Positions 33,802-43,837 of a stretch of DNA of 64,000 bases are shown here, piece by piece (the stretch's first letter is position 1; every line of letters starts with the position of its first letter). A program made the translations under genes and the position numbers. Below the pieces are notes generated by a model that saw only the letters and a program-made list of their open reading frames with translations, was not told the DNA's origin and did no database searches. This DNA comes from Vibrio parahaemolyticus (GTDB lineage Bacteria; Pseudomonadota; Gammaproteobacteria; Enterobacterales; Vibrionaceae). Location: NCBI RefSeq assembly GCF_900460535.1, contig NZ_UHIL01000001.1, positions 1,984,001-2,048,000 on the forward strand, given 5' to 3'.

Positions 33802-34731
33802 ATGAAACCTGCCTGCACACTCTTACTGCTTGCTTCTTTAAGCTCCCCCTTTCTTGCTAGTGCTCAACCCGTCAATGACCTCGTATTTACCGTAGGTATC
33901 GTTTCCGACAAAGCAAAAAGTAAAATCAAAAAGGCGACACCCTTTGCTCAATATGTGTCCGGAAGGCTGAATCACCTCGGTTATACCTCTGGGTCGGTAC
34001 AAGTCTTCAACAACTATGGACAACTTGCAGTTGCTCTCAAAAATGGCAGCGTTCAAATTGCAACAGCCACACCGTTTAACGCCGTAACCCTAGAACGAGA
34101 ATCTAACAGCCAAGTGCTCGCCGTAAGGTGGAAAAAGGGACTCGAAAAATACCACTCTGTATTTTTCACCCATCAAGACAGTGGCATTCATTCCTTGGCC
34201 GATCTGCGCGGCAAAACGCTCATTTTCGAGAGTCGCAACTCCACCAGCAGCTTTTACTTACCTGCCATTACATTGCTCAACCAAGGCGAAAAATTAGAAT
34301 ACCTTCGTTCTATAGATGATCACCCAACGAAAGGCCGTATCGGCTATTTGTTTTTGGATGAACATTTGGAACAATCCAACGAAATCAACCTATCCGTTTG
34401 GGTGTATAAACAGCGCGTTGCCGCCGGGGCGTTCAGTAATTTCAACTGGAACAACCCAAAAGATTTGCCAGAAAACATGAAGGAAAAACTGACCATTTTC
34501 CATAACTCGGTTGAGATCCCGCGTGATTTGGTTTTAGCGTCACCAACTTTGAGCCAATCGACCAAAAATGAAATTACATCGATTTTATTGAAAATGGATG
34601 CCTCACCAGAAGGTTTGCATGCCTTGGATGTATTCCAAAATACCAAGCGCATATCAGCACTCACGCCAGATATGGCAACGTCTCTCGACACGGTTCGAAA
34701 GTCTGTTAACTTGCTACCAAAGGCAAACTGA
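33802..34731 (+). CDS. PhnD-like periplasmic phosphate/phosphonate-binding protein
   Basis: A 309-residue precursor with a signal peptide (MKPACTLLLLASLSSPFLASA). The mature domain has the PhnD/SsuA-type layout: FTVGIVSDKAKSKIKKATPFAQYVSGRL, QIATATPFNAVTLERES, and GIHSLADLRGKTLIFESRNSTSSFYLP. No ABC permease or ATPase gene is nearby. Its stop overlaps the ATG of a GGDEF-EAL protein, so it probably acts as a periplasmic ligand sensor feeding the signalling proteins rather than a transporter component. The ligand (phosphate, phosphite, phosphonate or other anion) is not known. Confidence 0.85.
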   Translation: MKPACTLLLLASLSSPFLASAQPVNDLVFTVGIVSDKAKSKIKKATPFAQYVSGRLNHLGYTSGSVQVFNNYGQLAVALKNGSVQIATATPFNAVTLERESNSQVLAVRWKKGLEKYHSVFFTHQDSGIHSLADLRGKTLIFESRNSTSSFYLPAITLLNQGEKLEYLRSIDDHPTKGRIGYLFLDEHLEQSNEINLSVWVYKQRVAAGAFSNFNWNNPKDLPENMKEKLTIFHNSVEIPRDLVLASPTLSQSTKNEITSILLKMDASPEGLHALDVFQNTKRISALTPDMATSLDTVRKSVNLLPKAN

Positions 34732-36890
34732 TGCTGAACAAACTTTCGCTAGAAACCAAATACATTTTCGCGACCATCTCCGTCGTTGTTTTGGTGGTTG
34801 TGGTCAACCTTGTACTTTACATGCATGGCTACGACACATACTCAAACAATCTCGCGCAGCAGATTACGCAAAATTCTCAAGATAAGACGGAATCCTACGT
34901 CAAACAAAAAGGATTAGTGTACGCGGAGTTGTTGTCTAAGCAGCTGTTTGATCCGCTTTACAACGATAACATCAGCCAAGTCTATGGACAGATTACGGCA
35001 ACCTTAAGCCAACCGGACGTATCAAAAATCCATGTTGTAGATAACGATGGACTTGTATTCCACGACGGTACACCTCAGCTTGCCATGTTTGCTCAGCCCC
35101 ACTACCGCTCAGACTTTATTCTTAAGGCAATTGAACAAGAACGTGTCCAAGTCGCTCTATCTAGAGAACAACTGGAAATTGCCGCGCCTATTCACCAATC
35201 AGATGTGACGCTTGGAGCCGTATATTTGGAGCTTAACCTTGCCCATTTATTAGAAGAAAAAGAGCAAAACATTGCACAAGTTGCAGCGATAACGTCTAAA
35301 GATAAACACAACATGTTTATTTTGCTGCTGGCAATCAGCATTATTTCTATCTTCATGGGTAGCTTATTCGCGTTTGCCGTAGGTCGATCGTTGGTGAAAC
35401 CAATCAAACAGTTGAGTGAACAGTTTTCGGAATTTGATACCCAAGCACTTCCAGTTACCGATATTCAACGCAAAGATGAAATTGGTGAGCTGATTACTGC
35501 CTATAACAAGATGTCTAACAAGGTAAACACCTACACAACCCGTGTTGAGTTCATGGCCTATCACGACATTCTGACTTCGCTTTCTAATCGTGAAAAGTTG
35601 CTGATTGATCTTCAAGAACAAATCAGCACCAAGAGAGCGCCAGCGCTTGCCGTCCTGTTTGTCGATTTGGATGATTTTAAGCACATCAACGATAACTACG
35701 GCCACAATATTGGAGACAAATTACTGGTGCACCTTTCCGCGTTATTAAGGAATGAACTGCCAATTTATATCGAACCAGATTATCGACCATGGATACTCGC
35801 AAGCCGCGTTGGGGCGGATGAGTTTGTCGTTGTATTCCCTTGCAACAACAGCTTAGAAGCGCGCGAGATTGCCAACCAAATTCATAGACAAGTGCTATCG
35901 CCATTGAGGCTCGACAGTCACAATATCCGCTTAACCACCAGCCTTGGTGTCGCGGTATATCCAGAGTTTGGTTGTAACGCAGATTCGCTGCTGCAACTTT
36001 CATCCCTTGCCGCACAAGAATCAAAACGTCGCGGCAAAGACATTATGTCCGTTTACGATCCCGCATTCGATGCGACGGTGAAACAACGACTCTATATCGA
36101 AAGAGAACTGAGTCGCTCCATCCACGACTTATCTCAGTTTGAGCTTTGGTATCAACCTAAATTTGACCTTAAGACCTACCAGTTGGTTGGGGTTGAAGCA
36201 TTAGTGCGATGGAATCATCCCGAGAAAGGTTACATTGGCCCTGAACAGTTTATTCCGATTGCAGAACAAAACGACTTGATTCTCGATCTTGGTGAGCATT
36301 TGATCGAAACCGCGATCAAGCAAAGATCGGAATGGGCAGAAGCATTTGACCATGATTTTCATATCGCGTTGAACTTGTCCCCACGACAAATCTACCGTCA
36401 GGATCTTAGCCTCATATTTGAGCACTTTTTATCGCAATACAATGTATCCGCCAAAGACATTCACGTAGAAGTGACGGAGTCACTTTTGATGGACGACATA
36501 GAAAAAGCCCACTTCGTTTTGCGCAAACTGCAAGCCACTGGTATTGAAGTCTGGTTAGATGATTTTGGTACTGGCTATTCTGCCCTGTCCTATCTTCAAC
36601 AAGTTAACTTTGATGGGCTTAAAATCGATCGCTCGTTTATCGCACAAACCCAGCAAGACAACAAAGATGACTCTCTGGTACGCGCCATCATTTCAATGGC
36701 TCACAACCTCGGAATGAAAGTTGTGGCAGAAGGTATAGAAACCCAAACACAACTGGCGCTGATCGAGCGTCTAAATTGCGATGTGGCACAAGGCTTTTTC
36801 TTAGGCAAGCCTGTTCCAGCGGCGCAGCTCCTAGAACTTGAAAATACCTGCCAAGTAATGAAGCACAATGCCTCTTCCATCGTAGGTTAA
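34731..36890 (+). CDS. HAMP-GGDEF-EAL c-di-GMP signalling protein
   Basis: A 719-residue inner-membrane protein: TM1 at about residues 11-31, a periplasmic sensor of ~160 residues, TM2 at about 195-216, HAMP, GGDEF domain (about 275-440) and EAL domain (about 455-705). The diguanylate cyclase motif reads GADEF instead of GG(D/E)EF, so cyclase activity may be weak or lost. The EAL domain keeps EALVRW, EVTESLL, DDFGTGYSALSYL and KIDRSFI, typical of active c-di-GMP phosphodiesterases. It starts on the PhnD-like stop codon (ATGA-type coupling), which suggests the two proteins interact in the periplasm. Confidence 0.9.
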   Translation: MLNKLSLETKYIFATISVVVLVVVVNLVLYMHGYDTYSNNLAQQITQNSQDKTESYVKQKGLVYAELLSKQLFDPLYNDNISQVYGQITATLSQPDVSKIHVVDNDGLVFHDGTPQLAMFAQPHYRSDFILKAIEQERVQVALSREQLEIAAPIHQSDVTLGAVYLELNLAHLLEEKEQNIAQVAAITSKDKHNMFILLLAISIISIFMGSLFAFAVGRSLVKPIKQLSEQFSEFDTQALPVTDIQRKDEIGELITAYNKMSNKVNTYTTRVEFMAYHDILTSLSNREKLLIDLQEQISTKRAPALAVLFVDLDDFKHINDNYGHNIGDKLLVHLSALLRNELPIYIEPDYRPWILASRVGADEFVVVFPCNNSLEAREIANQIHRQVLSPLRLDSHNIRLTTSLGVAVYPEFGCNADSLLQLSSLAAQESKRRGKDIMSVYDPAFDATVKQRLYIERELSRSIHDLSQFELWYQPKFDLKTYQLVGVEALVRWNHPEKGYIGPEQFIPIAEQNDLILDLGEHLIETAIKQRSEWAEAFDHDFHIALNLSPRQIYRQDLSLIFEHFLSQYNVSAKDIHVEVTESLLMDDIEKAHFVLRKLQATGIEVWLDDFGTGYSALSYLQQVNFDGLKIDRSFIAQTQQDNKDDSLVRAIISMAHNLGMKVVAEGIETQTQLALIERLNCDVAQGFFLGKPVPAAQLLELENTCQVMKHNASSIVG

Positions 36891-37064
36891 AAACTGGCAT
36901 GAAAAGCTCATGACGCTCTGCTTCTTGCTTGGCGTTATGAGAAGCTTTCTGCAAAACACGTCACATTTTTATCCCCTTTTAAACCCGATTGCACTCACAG
37001 CGCTAACAACCCAAATAGATAAACTACACTTTTCATATCAACCCTTTGGATATGGAAATGCGCT

Positions 37065-40000
37065 GTGGTCGGAATTTTTTCGTGGAATAACCTGTCAGTT
37101 AAACACAAACTGTTTGGCCTTGTCTTACTGCCAATCATTTTGTTGTTTTTTCTGGCGGGACAACACGTTCATAATCTTTCGACTCAAGCTCAAGATTTAC
37201 AAAAAGCTCAATTATTCTCTGTTTACATCGACAAAGTCTCTTACCTGTTTAATTTACCCAATAACCCATCCATCCCGAATAAAGCTGACAAAACAGCGCA
37301 GCTCATTCAAGAACTAAAAGAAACGACCCCCCGCGTTTTTGGCGACAATTCTGAGGTTTTGCCTCTACTTGCGAGTTTTGAAGAAGCCAGCCTCTCGATG
37401 TTCACAGCAATCGTTATCGAAGAAAAACTAGATATTGCAGAATGGCGAGCAGATACTTTTGAGCAAATCCTACTTAATCTCGACAAGGTCTATTTTAGTA
37501 ACGTCAGTTACGAAACCGATCGCCATCTTTCCTCCTTAATGCAATTGGAATGGTTAATGTTTTGGTCGACGGAAGAGCGTCGATTGAGTGAATATCTCAT
37601 TTATTCAGCCAATAAGCGTCTTCATTACGACGACGCTGTTCGTGATGAGATTCAGTCTCTGATTCAAAACCAACAACTGCTTGTAGAGCGCTTCGTCGCG
37701 CTCAATGCCAACCAGAACCAAGTCCAGTTGCTGATAGAAACCTTTAGCAACAAGGTATTTCAAACTAGCCAAGAATTTCGTGATCAGTTACTTAACCAAG
37801 AGGAACTACAAGCGTTATCTCCTCTTAAAACGGGAGCTGGACTTGCTGCGCTGAACACGCGGCTGGCGCTACTTCATGACATCGACGATACGATGGAACA
37901 TGAGCTGCAAACGAAGCTCGCACAAACCATTAAAGCAACCACGCAACAGCGGTTGGTATTCATTGTTCTCATGTCGTTGGTGACGATTCTTGTTATCAGC
38001 TTAACCATTCGCTTGGTGCGTAAAGTGACCAACAACCTGCATCTTGTTCTTGAGTTTTTAAGCCGCGAAAATTACAGCGAAGACTCACCACTTTCTGAGC
38101 TCATCAAAGGCAAAGATGAGTTAAGCAAGTTTGCTCAAGAAGTGGAAAAACTCAGTCATGAGAGAGAACAAGCAAAGCAGAAACTCACCAAAGCCAAAGA
38201 AGATGCCGAGCGCGCCAAAGACGACGCGATTGAAGCCAGCAAAGCGAAAAGTAGCTTCCTAGCGAACATGTCGCACGAGATTCGTACTCCGCTCAACGGT
38301 GTAATAGGTATTTCTGAAGTGCTGGCAGACACCCCGTTGACCGCTACACAGCGAGATTACGTCGACACAATAGAGACGTCTTCCCAATTGCTGCTCAGCC
38401 TGATTAACGACGTGTTAGATTTTTCCAAAATTGAGTCCGGCATGTTGCTGATAAGTCCTCATTCAACCTGCGTGCGAGAATCAATTTATGACATCGCCTC
38501 AATCGTGTCCCCAAAAGCAAAAGAGAAAGGCATCGAATTAACCGTCAGCATTAGCCCGAACACGCCTTATCACATCGTCATTGACGATCACCGCTTGCGT
38601 CAGGTGATCATGAACTTCATGTCCAATGCCGTTAAATTTACGGAACGAGGCAGTGTAGAGCTTTCGATTACCACGCTTGAAAGTACTGAATCGGAAGCCA
38701 TCATCGAGTTTTCCGTGCAAGACTCAGGTATCGGCATCGATGAGCAGCAACAGAAACGAATCTTCGCACCATTCGCTCAGGAGGACGATTCCACCACCCG
38801 CCAATTTGGAGGAACAGGTTTAGGTCTTGCCATCAGTACGCAACTTGTCGAACTCATGGGCGGAAGCATACAACTTGAATCTGAAAAAGGCCGCGGAAGC
38901 CGTTTCTACTTCCAACTCACAGCGCCGATTTCTCAAGCCCATTTTCGTGCTCGACATACCGTGAATAACCAAATCTGGCTCGTCTGTGACGACAGTGACC
39001 TAGAAACAAAACTGCGCAATGAGTTGAGCTTCTATCAAATTCAAGTGCATCAATCTGTTCATGATCTTAGTGCTCTTCCGACATGGATTAACGACAAAGA
39101 ACGCATCATCATTCTTTATGTTGAAACGACGCCAGATGCCGCAGTGAAGAACACAGATTTGATGCGAAATTTGGAACATCAACATGTGCAAGTTTGCCTA
39201 ATCAAACATCTACACAGCCAACAGCTTGATTTCGGTCACCGTGTCGCAGCGATCATTACTCAACCTTTGCTAGGACAACGTCTACTCAAAGCGCTTGAAA
39301 GCTGTGCTGAACGATTTACTCAATCTATTTCCGTCGTTCAGCCTGCAACCCGACTTGAAAAATTACCCAAAGTGCTCGTTGTAGACGACAATACTGTGAA
39401 CCAAAAAATTGCAGGGTTGCATGTCACCAAAGCAGGTTTTAGTTTTGATGTCGCTGCGAATGGTGAGGAAGCGGTCGACATGTTCAGGACATCCCAATAC
39501 TGTCTGATTTTGATGGACTGCATGATGCCGGTGATGGATGGGTTTGAGGCAACTAAACAAATCCGACAAATAGAGCAGAAAGAAAATCGAACGTTCCGCA
39601 TTCCTATCATCGCGTTAACAGCAAGCGTTGTTGATGACGATATTCAAAAGTGTTTTGACGTCGGCATGGACGACTACGTACCAAAACCGTTTAAGGCGGA
39701 TTTGCTCAAAGAGAAACTTGATAAAGCCGTTGGGTTGCGACTTCCCGTAACTGCATCGACAAAGCTCAACCAATCAAGCTTGTCCGCTTTTGAAGAACCC
39801 GAATTTAAACAACGCGTTGGTGAGACGTTAAGTGCTGCGCCAATGCGACGTGAACGGATTTTATTGGTGGAAGATAACCGAGTGAATCAAAAAGTTGCTT
39901 CTTTACTGTTAAGCAAGGCTGGCTATCAATTTGAAGTCGCGGAAAATGGCCAGATCGCAGTGGAGATGTTCCAGCGCGATGGTGGCTTCGACATCATTTT

Positions 40001-40220
40001 AATGGACTGCATGATGCCAGTGATGGATGGTTTCGAAGCAACGAAACAGATCCGCGCTTATGAAGCAAGCTTAGGACTCGAAAAAACGCCGATCATCGCG
40101 CTAACAGCCAGTGTGGTCGACGACGATATTCAACGCTGTTTTGACTCTGGAATGGACGCTTATGTGCCAAAACCAGTGAGAAAGGAGAAACTGTTGCATC
40201 AAATCGAAAACGTAATATAG
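37065..40220 (+). CDS. Hybrid sensor histidine kinase with two receiver domains
   Basis: A 1051-residue protein: TM1 near residues 15-33, a long helical periplasmic sensor, TM2 near residues 295-315, then coiled-coil linker. HisKA ([13 protein letters not shown], His about residue 405), an HATPase domain ([26 protein letters not shown]) and two CheY-like receivers follow (about 767-885 and 930-1050). Both receivers contain the identical [18 protein letters not shown] segment around the phospho-Asp and near-identical [17 protein letters not shown] segments. There is no Hpt domain, so phosphotransfer to a separate protein is expected. Start is GTG at 37065. It lies 174 bp after the GGDEF-EAL gene and 11 bp before the next gene. 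Confidence 0.9.
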   Translation: MVGIFSWNNLSVKHKLFGLVLLPIILLFFLAGQHVHNLSTQAQDLQKAQLFSVYIDKVSYLFNLPNNPSIPNKADKTAQLIQELKETTPRVFGDNSEVLPLLASFEEASLSMFTAIVIEEKLDIAEWRADTFEQILLNLDKVYFSNVSYETDRHLSSLMQLEWLMFWSTEERRLSEYLIYSANKRLHYDDAVRDEIQSLIQNQQLLVERFVALNANQNQVQLLIETFSNKVFQTSQEFRDQLLNQEELQALSPLKTGAGLAALNTRLALLHDIDDTMEHELQTKLAQTIKATTQQRLVFIVLMSLVTILVISLTIRLVRKVTNNLHLVLEFLSRENYSEDSPLSELIKGKDELSKFAQEVEKLSHEREQAKQKLTKAKEDAERAKDDAIEASKAKSSFLANMSHEIRTPLNGVIGISEVLADTPLTATQRDYVDTIETSSQLLLSLINDVLDFSKIESGMLLISPHSTCVRESIYDIASIVSPKAKEKGIELTVSISPNTPYHIVIDDHRLRQVIMNFMSNAVKFTERGSVELSITTLESTESEAIIEFSVQDSGIGIDEQQQKRIFAPFAQEDDSTTRQFGGTGLGLAISTQLVELMGGSIQLESEKGRGSRFYFQLTAPISQAHFRARHTVNNQIWLVCDDSDLETKLRNELSFYQIQVHQSVHDLSALPTWINDKERIIILYVETTPDAAVKNTDLMRNLEHQHVQVCLIKHLHSQQLDFGHRVAAIITQPLLGQRLLKALESCAERFTQSISVVQPATRLEKLPKVLVVDDNTVNQKIAGLHVTKAGFSFDVAANGEEAVDMFRTSQYCLILMDCMMPVMDGFEATKQIRQIEQKENRTFRIPIIALTASVVDDDIQKCFDVGMDDYVPKPFKADLLKEKLDKAVGLRLPVTASTKLNQSSLSAFEEPEFKQRVGETLSAAPMRRERILLVEDNRVNQKVASLLLSKAGYQFEVAENGQIAVEMFQRDGGFDIILMDCMMPVMDGFEATKQIRAYEASLGLEKTPIIALTASVVDDDIQRCFDSGMDAYVPKPVRKEKLLHQIENVI

Positions 40221-40231
40221 GCGAGCCACAC

Positions 40232-40711
40232 ATGAGCATGATTCTCCCCCCTCATAATCAACGAGCGCTGCGACTACTGGCCTCCGCTTGTTTGCTGCTT
40301 ATATTTTCGTTGCCTTGGAGCCATCAGGCATTTGCCGCAGAAAGTTACGCCATTTTCTCACTTAACGCTCAGTTTGACGCGTTGACCATTAATAAAGCGA
40401 GGAAGCTCTACCGAGGCAAAACCAGACTATTACAAGGCCAACGAATTGAACTCTCTGATTGGCCAGAGACGTCCGTTGAACGAACGGAGTTCTATCGCTA
40501 CCTGCTTAATAAAAACTTGGCTCAAATGAATGCGCATTGGGCCAGCCTTTCGTTTTCAGGCAAGGCGCGTCCACCCAAAGTAATTGATCAACCCAGTATT
40601 GAAATCTTGTTAGCTTGGATGCGGGAACAACCTAATCGCATTGGCTATGCCCCCGTCGACTCGTTGCCGTCGGATGCTCATGTTCTTTATGTCGTCAGTT
40701 CGGAGAAATGA
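40232..40711 (+). CDS. Small phosphate-binding-like (PstS-like) periplasmic protein
   Basis: A 159-residue precursor with an N-terminal signal (LASACLLLIFSLPWSHQAFAA, preceded by a ~15-residue N-region) and a ~120-residue mature domain. FSLNAQFDALTINKARKLYRGKTRLLQGQRIELSDWPE and RIGYAPVDSLPSDAHVLYV resemble the compact PBP-like_2 domain related to PstS. It is too short to be a full transport receptor. It lies 11 bp after the hybrid kinase and one base before the porin-like gene, so it may present ligand to the kinase or porin. Confidence 0.75.
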   Translation: MSMILPPHNQRALRLLASACLLLIFSLPWSHQAFAAESYAIFSLNAQFDALTINKARKLYRGKTRLLQGQRIELSDWPETSVERTEFYRYLLNKNLAQMNAHWASLSFSGKARPPKVIDQPSIEILLAWMREQPNRIGYAPVDSLPSDAHVLYVVSSEK

Positions 40712-40712
40712 A

Positions 40713-41801
40713 ATGAAGAGATCGCTCCTCGCAGTACTTATTAGCAGTGTCGCTTTTCCGAGCTTAGCAACAGTAGAACTGACCGATAACTTATCGCTTA
40801 GCGGGTTTGGCTCCATTGCTTGGGCTCAGTCCGACAACGAAACTTCATTGCTCGTGAATCGATTTATTGATGATGACAGCTGTTTCGATTGCGACACTAC
40901 GTTCGGTCTCCAACTTGATTACTTCTATCAAGCTTTTCGTGCTTCTGTTCAAGTCGTCAAGCGACCGCAAGATCATTGGAGTGAACCCAAAGTAGAATGG
41001 GCTTACCTCGCTTACACCTATAACAACGTCGAAATTCGTGGTGGTCGATTGCGTTTGCCTGTATTCCTTATTTCTGAATACAACTATGTGGGACAAGCGT
41101 TTACCACCGCCAGACCGCCGAACGAAGTGTATGACAGCATTCTCGGGATCACGGCGTATGATGGCCTATCCTTTAGGTGGAATTACGACCTGAATGAGAA
41201 TGTGATGATCACTGCAATGCCGTTTGTGGGCTACGGTTACAGCAGCGACGTTACCATCAGTGAAGATACGGACATTAGTATAGACACCAACTATTCAGCA
41301 GGGCTTAACTTGACGTTAAGCGGTGATAACTACCGTTGGAACTTTGCGTATTTGAATGCCGAGTACGATCAAACCACCGTACTTTCTAACGCCATGCAGC
41401 CCATACCTGGCCAAGGCAGCGCAGCGGGAACAATACGGCTGAAAGATGAAGACCAACACATCCAGCTGTTTTCACTGGGTGCAAAATATGAGTTTGACCG
41501 TATAACCGTCACAGCCGAAGGACAAACCAGCGATATCTCGACCTCGTGGTACGCCGCTACCAGCTACAACCTAAACAAGTTCACCCCTTACGTGGTTTAT
41601 GGCCAGCAGTTTGACGACAACGAAAAGAAGACCGGTGACAGCGTCCTTACAGGGTTAAGGTTTGACGTGGATTACAACGTGTCAGTGAATGCCGAATGGC
41701 AACACTTTAAAGCCTTCAACAACGACTCCGGCGCGTTTTCTCTCCCACCAGCCGATACCAATGCCAACCTCTACACGGTAATGTTGAATTTCGTCTTTTA
41801 G
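40713..41801 (+). CDS. Porin-like outer-membrane beta-barrel protein
   Basis: A 362-residue precursor with a short signal peptide (MKRSLLAVLISSVAFPSLA). The mature protein has alternating amphipathic strands, many Tyr/Asn-rich turns, and ends YTVMLNFVF with the terminal Phe typical of barrels. One Cys pair (DDSCFDCD) lies near the N-terminus. The ATG at 40713 has GGAG upstream and starts the signal peptide; longer in-frame starts overlap the preceding gene. As the last gene of the PhnD-like/GGDEF-EAL/kinase operon it may admit the sensed ligand. The porin family is not pinned down. Confidence 0.78.
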   Translation: MKRSLLAVLISSVAFPSLATVELTDNLSLSGFGSIAWAQSDNETSLLVNRFIDDDSCFDCDTTFGLQLDYFYQAFRASVQVVKRPQDHWSEPKVEWAYLAYTYNNVEIRGGRLRLPVFLISEYNYVGQAFTTARPPNEVYDSILGITAYDGLSFRWNYDLNENVMITAMPFVGYGYSSDVTISEDTDISIDTNYSAGLNLTLSGDNYRWNFAYLNAEYDQTTVLSNAMQPIPGQGSAAGTIRLKDEDQHIQLFSLGAKYEFDRITVTAEGQTSDISTSWYAATSYNLNKFTPYVVYGQQFDDNEKKTGDSVLTGLRFDVDYNVSVNAEWQHFKAFNNDSGAFSLPPADTNANLYTVMLNFVF

Positions 41802-41816
41802 CTACTCAATACAAAC

Positions 41817-41846
41817 AAAGGCAGATTGGATGGTCCATCTGCCTTT
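41817..41846. terminator. Bidirectional terminator
   Basis: AAAGGCAGAT pairs with ATCTGCCTTT around a 10-nt loop, between convergent genes. Confidence 0.83.
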
Positions 41847-41880
41847 TCTTGTTTCTATCTATCGCTTCATGTGCCCAGCG

Positions 41881-42507
41881 TTAAGCCTCTTCTTGGTCGC
41901 TATAGACATTGCCCTCGACTTTACGATCCTTGAAGTAAAACTCTCGGTCATGCTCGCCGATTTCACGTAGCACACGACAAGGGTTCCCCACCGCAACGAC
42001 ATTACTTGGAATATCTTTAGTCACAACGCTCCCTGCACCAATAACCGAGTTTTCACCAATCGTCACACCCGGTAACACCACTGAGTTTGCGCCAATCCAA
42101 ACATTGTCTTCGATATGAACAGGAATATTGAACTGAGCAACTTCCCGACGTAAATCTGGCTCTATAGGATGTCCTGCTGTCGCAATCGTCACATTCGGGC
42201 CAATCATCACGGAATTGCCGATATAAATATAGGTGTCATCGACAAGTGTAAGATTGAAGTTGGCGTACACATTATCACCCAGATAAGTGTGACGCCCCCA
42301 GTTTGCTCGAAGCGGTGGCTCTAAATAACAGTTATCGCCCACAGACCCAAGTAAACGCTGAAGGATTTCACCACGTTTTTCGCCCTCTGAAGGTCGCGTT
42401 TGGTTGTAGTCATAGAGAATCTCTAGGCATTGCGTTTGCTGTTTTGCGAGTTCTTCGTCAGTACAAAAATAAATCTTCTGACTATGCAGCATTGATTGTC
42501 GGTCCAT
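41881..42507 (-). CDS. Sugar O-acetyltransferase (left-handed beta-helix, Maa/LacA type)
   Basis: A 208-residue cytoplasmic acetyltransferase using acetyl-CoA. The N-terminal maltose-acetyltransferase segment (LEILYDYNQTRPSEGEKRGEILQRLLG) is followed by hexapeptide repeats: IYIGNSVMIGPNVTIATAGHPIEPDLRR with the catalytic His, VHIEDNVWIGANSVVLPGVTIGENSVIGAGSVVTKDIPSNVVAVGNPCRVL. The substrate is a sugar or related thiogalactoside-like acceptor; exact identity unknown. It has a ~20-residue C-terminal tail after the helix. Monocistronic on the minus strand. Confidence 0.9.
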   Translation of the reverse strand: MDRQSMLHSQKIYFCTDEELAKQQTQCLEILYDYNQTRPSEGEKRGEILQRLLGSVGDNCYLEPPLRANWGRHTYLGDNVYANFNLTLVDDTYIYIGNSVMIGPNVTIATAGHPIEPDLRREVAQFNIPVHIEDNVWIGANSVVLPGVTIGENSVIGAGSVVTKDIPSNVVAVGNPCRVLREIGEHDREFYFKDRKVEGNVYSDQEEA

Positions 42508-42688
42508 GTATCCATCTCATTTAACGTTCTATTACCTTCGGTCTTACAATAACCAATCACAGTGACTGACCGGAGTATGTCTTGTAGAAACTAGCAGACC
42601 TTGCATGAACAAAATTTGCAAAAAATCATGAAAACCTTGCGGATTACTGCACGAAAAACAGGAAGTTGCGCCATCGCACAAAATGAAA

Positions 42689-43021
42689 TTAACTCACTGA
42701 TGAATTGTTTTGCTTTGCTTTTTCTCGCTTCATCTTTAGCTGCTTATCTTTACGTTTTAGAGCACGGAAGAACTTGGACTCTTCGTGATACCAGCCCACA
42801 ACACTAATCGGGAAACCAACTAACATCATGATGAAGAAATCTGCCGGAAACTGCTCCGTCACGTCCTGAAAAGTGTGAAGCTCTCCAAAGATGAACAAAC
42901 CGATAATTTTACCCACCAACAACGCACAACAAATCATAAAAAACGATTTCATGATGTAGTGCCATTTTCCTTTCTTTCTCTCCTCTCGCCAATAAACATA
43001 CTTATGTTCTCGGTTATACAT
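42689..43021 (-). CDS. Hypothetical membrane protein
   Basis: A 110-residue protein with a basic N-terminus (YNREHKYVYWREERKKGKWHYIMK), two hydrophobic segments (SFFMICCALLVGKIIGLFIFG and FFIMMLVGFPISVVGWYH), and a strongly basic C-terminus (KRKDKQLKMKREKAKQ). The ATG at 43021 is chosen because GGAGGAG lies just upstream. I do not recognise the family; the charge pattern predicts both ends in the cytoplasm. Confidence 0.72.
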   Translation of the reverse strand: MYNREHKYVYWREERKKGKWHYIMKSFFMICCALLVGKIIGLFIFGELHTFQDVTEQFPADFFIMMLVGFPISVVGWYHEESKFFRALKRKDKQLKMKREKAKQNNSSVS

Positions 43022-43204
43022 TACTCCTCCACAAAGTGACAGCGTCACTCATTAAATGATAGTGTGGGTTCAGTGCATCAGCACTATGGTAATCATAGTG
43101 CTGTTTACTAGGAGTTGCCTGTCAAACCAATGAGAAGAACACAAAAATGACATTGTGTTTTGAGAAGAATTCGCTTCGCGTTTTAGAAAGGAAAGAAATA
43201 GCGA

Positions 43205-43750
43205 CTATGCTGATAAAATCTCTTTGTATGAGCGATGCTCTCTATCCGCTTCGCTCAGATGAAACTGCTGCGCAAGTGCGACTAACCGCTCGCGATAGCG
43301 AGCCAATGCTGTTTCGTCGTCGGTCATAATAGCGAACTCCGCAAAGTGACCAAAACCATCGAGAAAATCTAAGGTGATATGGAACTCGCCGACAAAGAAG
43401 ATACTTCTGATTTTCTTGCTGCGTTGAATCACTTCGTAGCCCATGTTTTCGAGCATACTTTGAGCAGAATCTAACTTAGTGATATTTGTTGCTTCACAAC
43501 GGTCAGCTTCTGGCCCTTTTACAATCCACAGTTTGATGCCGGCAGGCCGAATTTCTCTGAGCACTAAACTCTTCCCCTGCTGAGTCAGCGTGCGTTGTGG
43601 GGTATCGTAAAACCAATCTGACTCTTGGTTGTTTTCGAACATGACTTCATGCTCAATCTGTTTGAGCGTGTTTAAAAATGCATCATGATTTTTTACTCGA
43701 TACTTTAACTCGACTTCAAACTGCCCTTGGAAATGCGCGTCACTCACCAC
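43205..43750 (-). CDS. CYTH-domain protein, class IV adenylate cyclase-like
   Basis: A 181-residue cytoplasmic triphosphate-tunnel protein. The ExExK signature appears as FEVELKYRV, followed by alternating charged strands (LVLREIRPAGIKLWIVKGPE; TLDFLDGFGHFAEFAI) lining a tunnel. Class IV adenylate cyclases (CyaB/YpCyaB-type) have this size and start motif; inorganic triphosphatase or thiamine-triphosphatase activity is an alternative. The start is GTG (43750), with a second GTG next to it and GAGGCGA just upstream. Single gene. Confidence 0.83.
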   Translation of the reverse strand: MVSDAHFQGQFEVELKYRVKNHDAFLNTLKQIEHEVMFENNQESDWFYDTPQRTLTQQGKSLVLREIRPAGIKLWIVKGPEADRCEATNITKLDSAQSMLENMGYEVIQRSKKIRSIFFVGEFHITLDFLDGFGHFAEFAIMTDDETALARYRERLVALAQQFHLSEADREHRSYKEILSA

Positions 43751-43837
43751 TCGCCTCTACTACATAAACTTCGAAAGGAGCCGAATACTACACTCAAAAT
43801 CTTAATCGTGTTGTAGCAATACACTCAGCTTGCGCAT

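Noticed and set aside
43147..43329. Plus-strand 60-codon frame at the 3' end of the CYTH gene
   Set aside because: Mostly antisense to the CYTH coding region and lacks a ribosome site.
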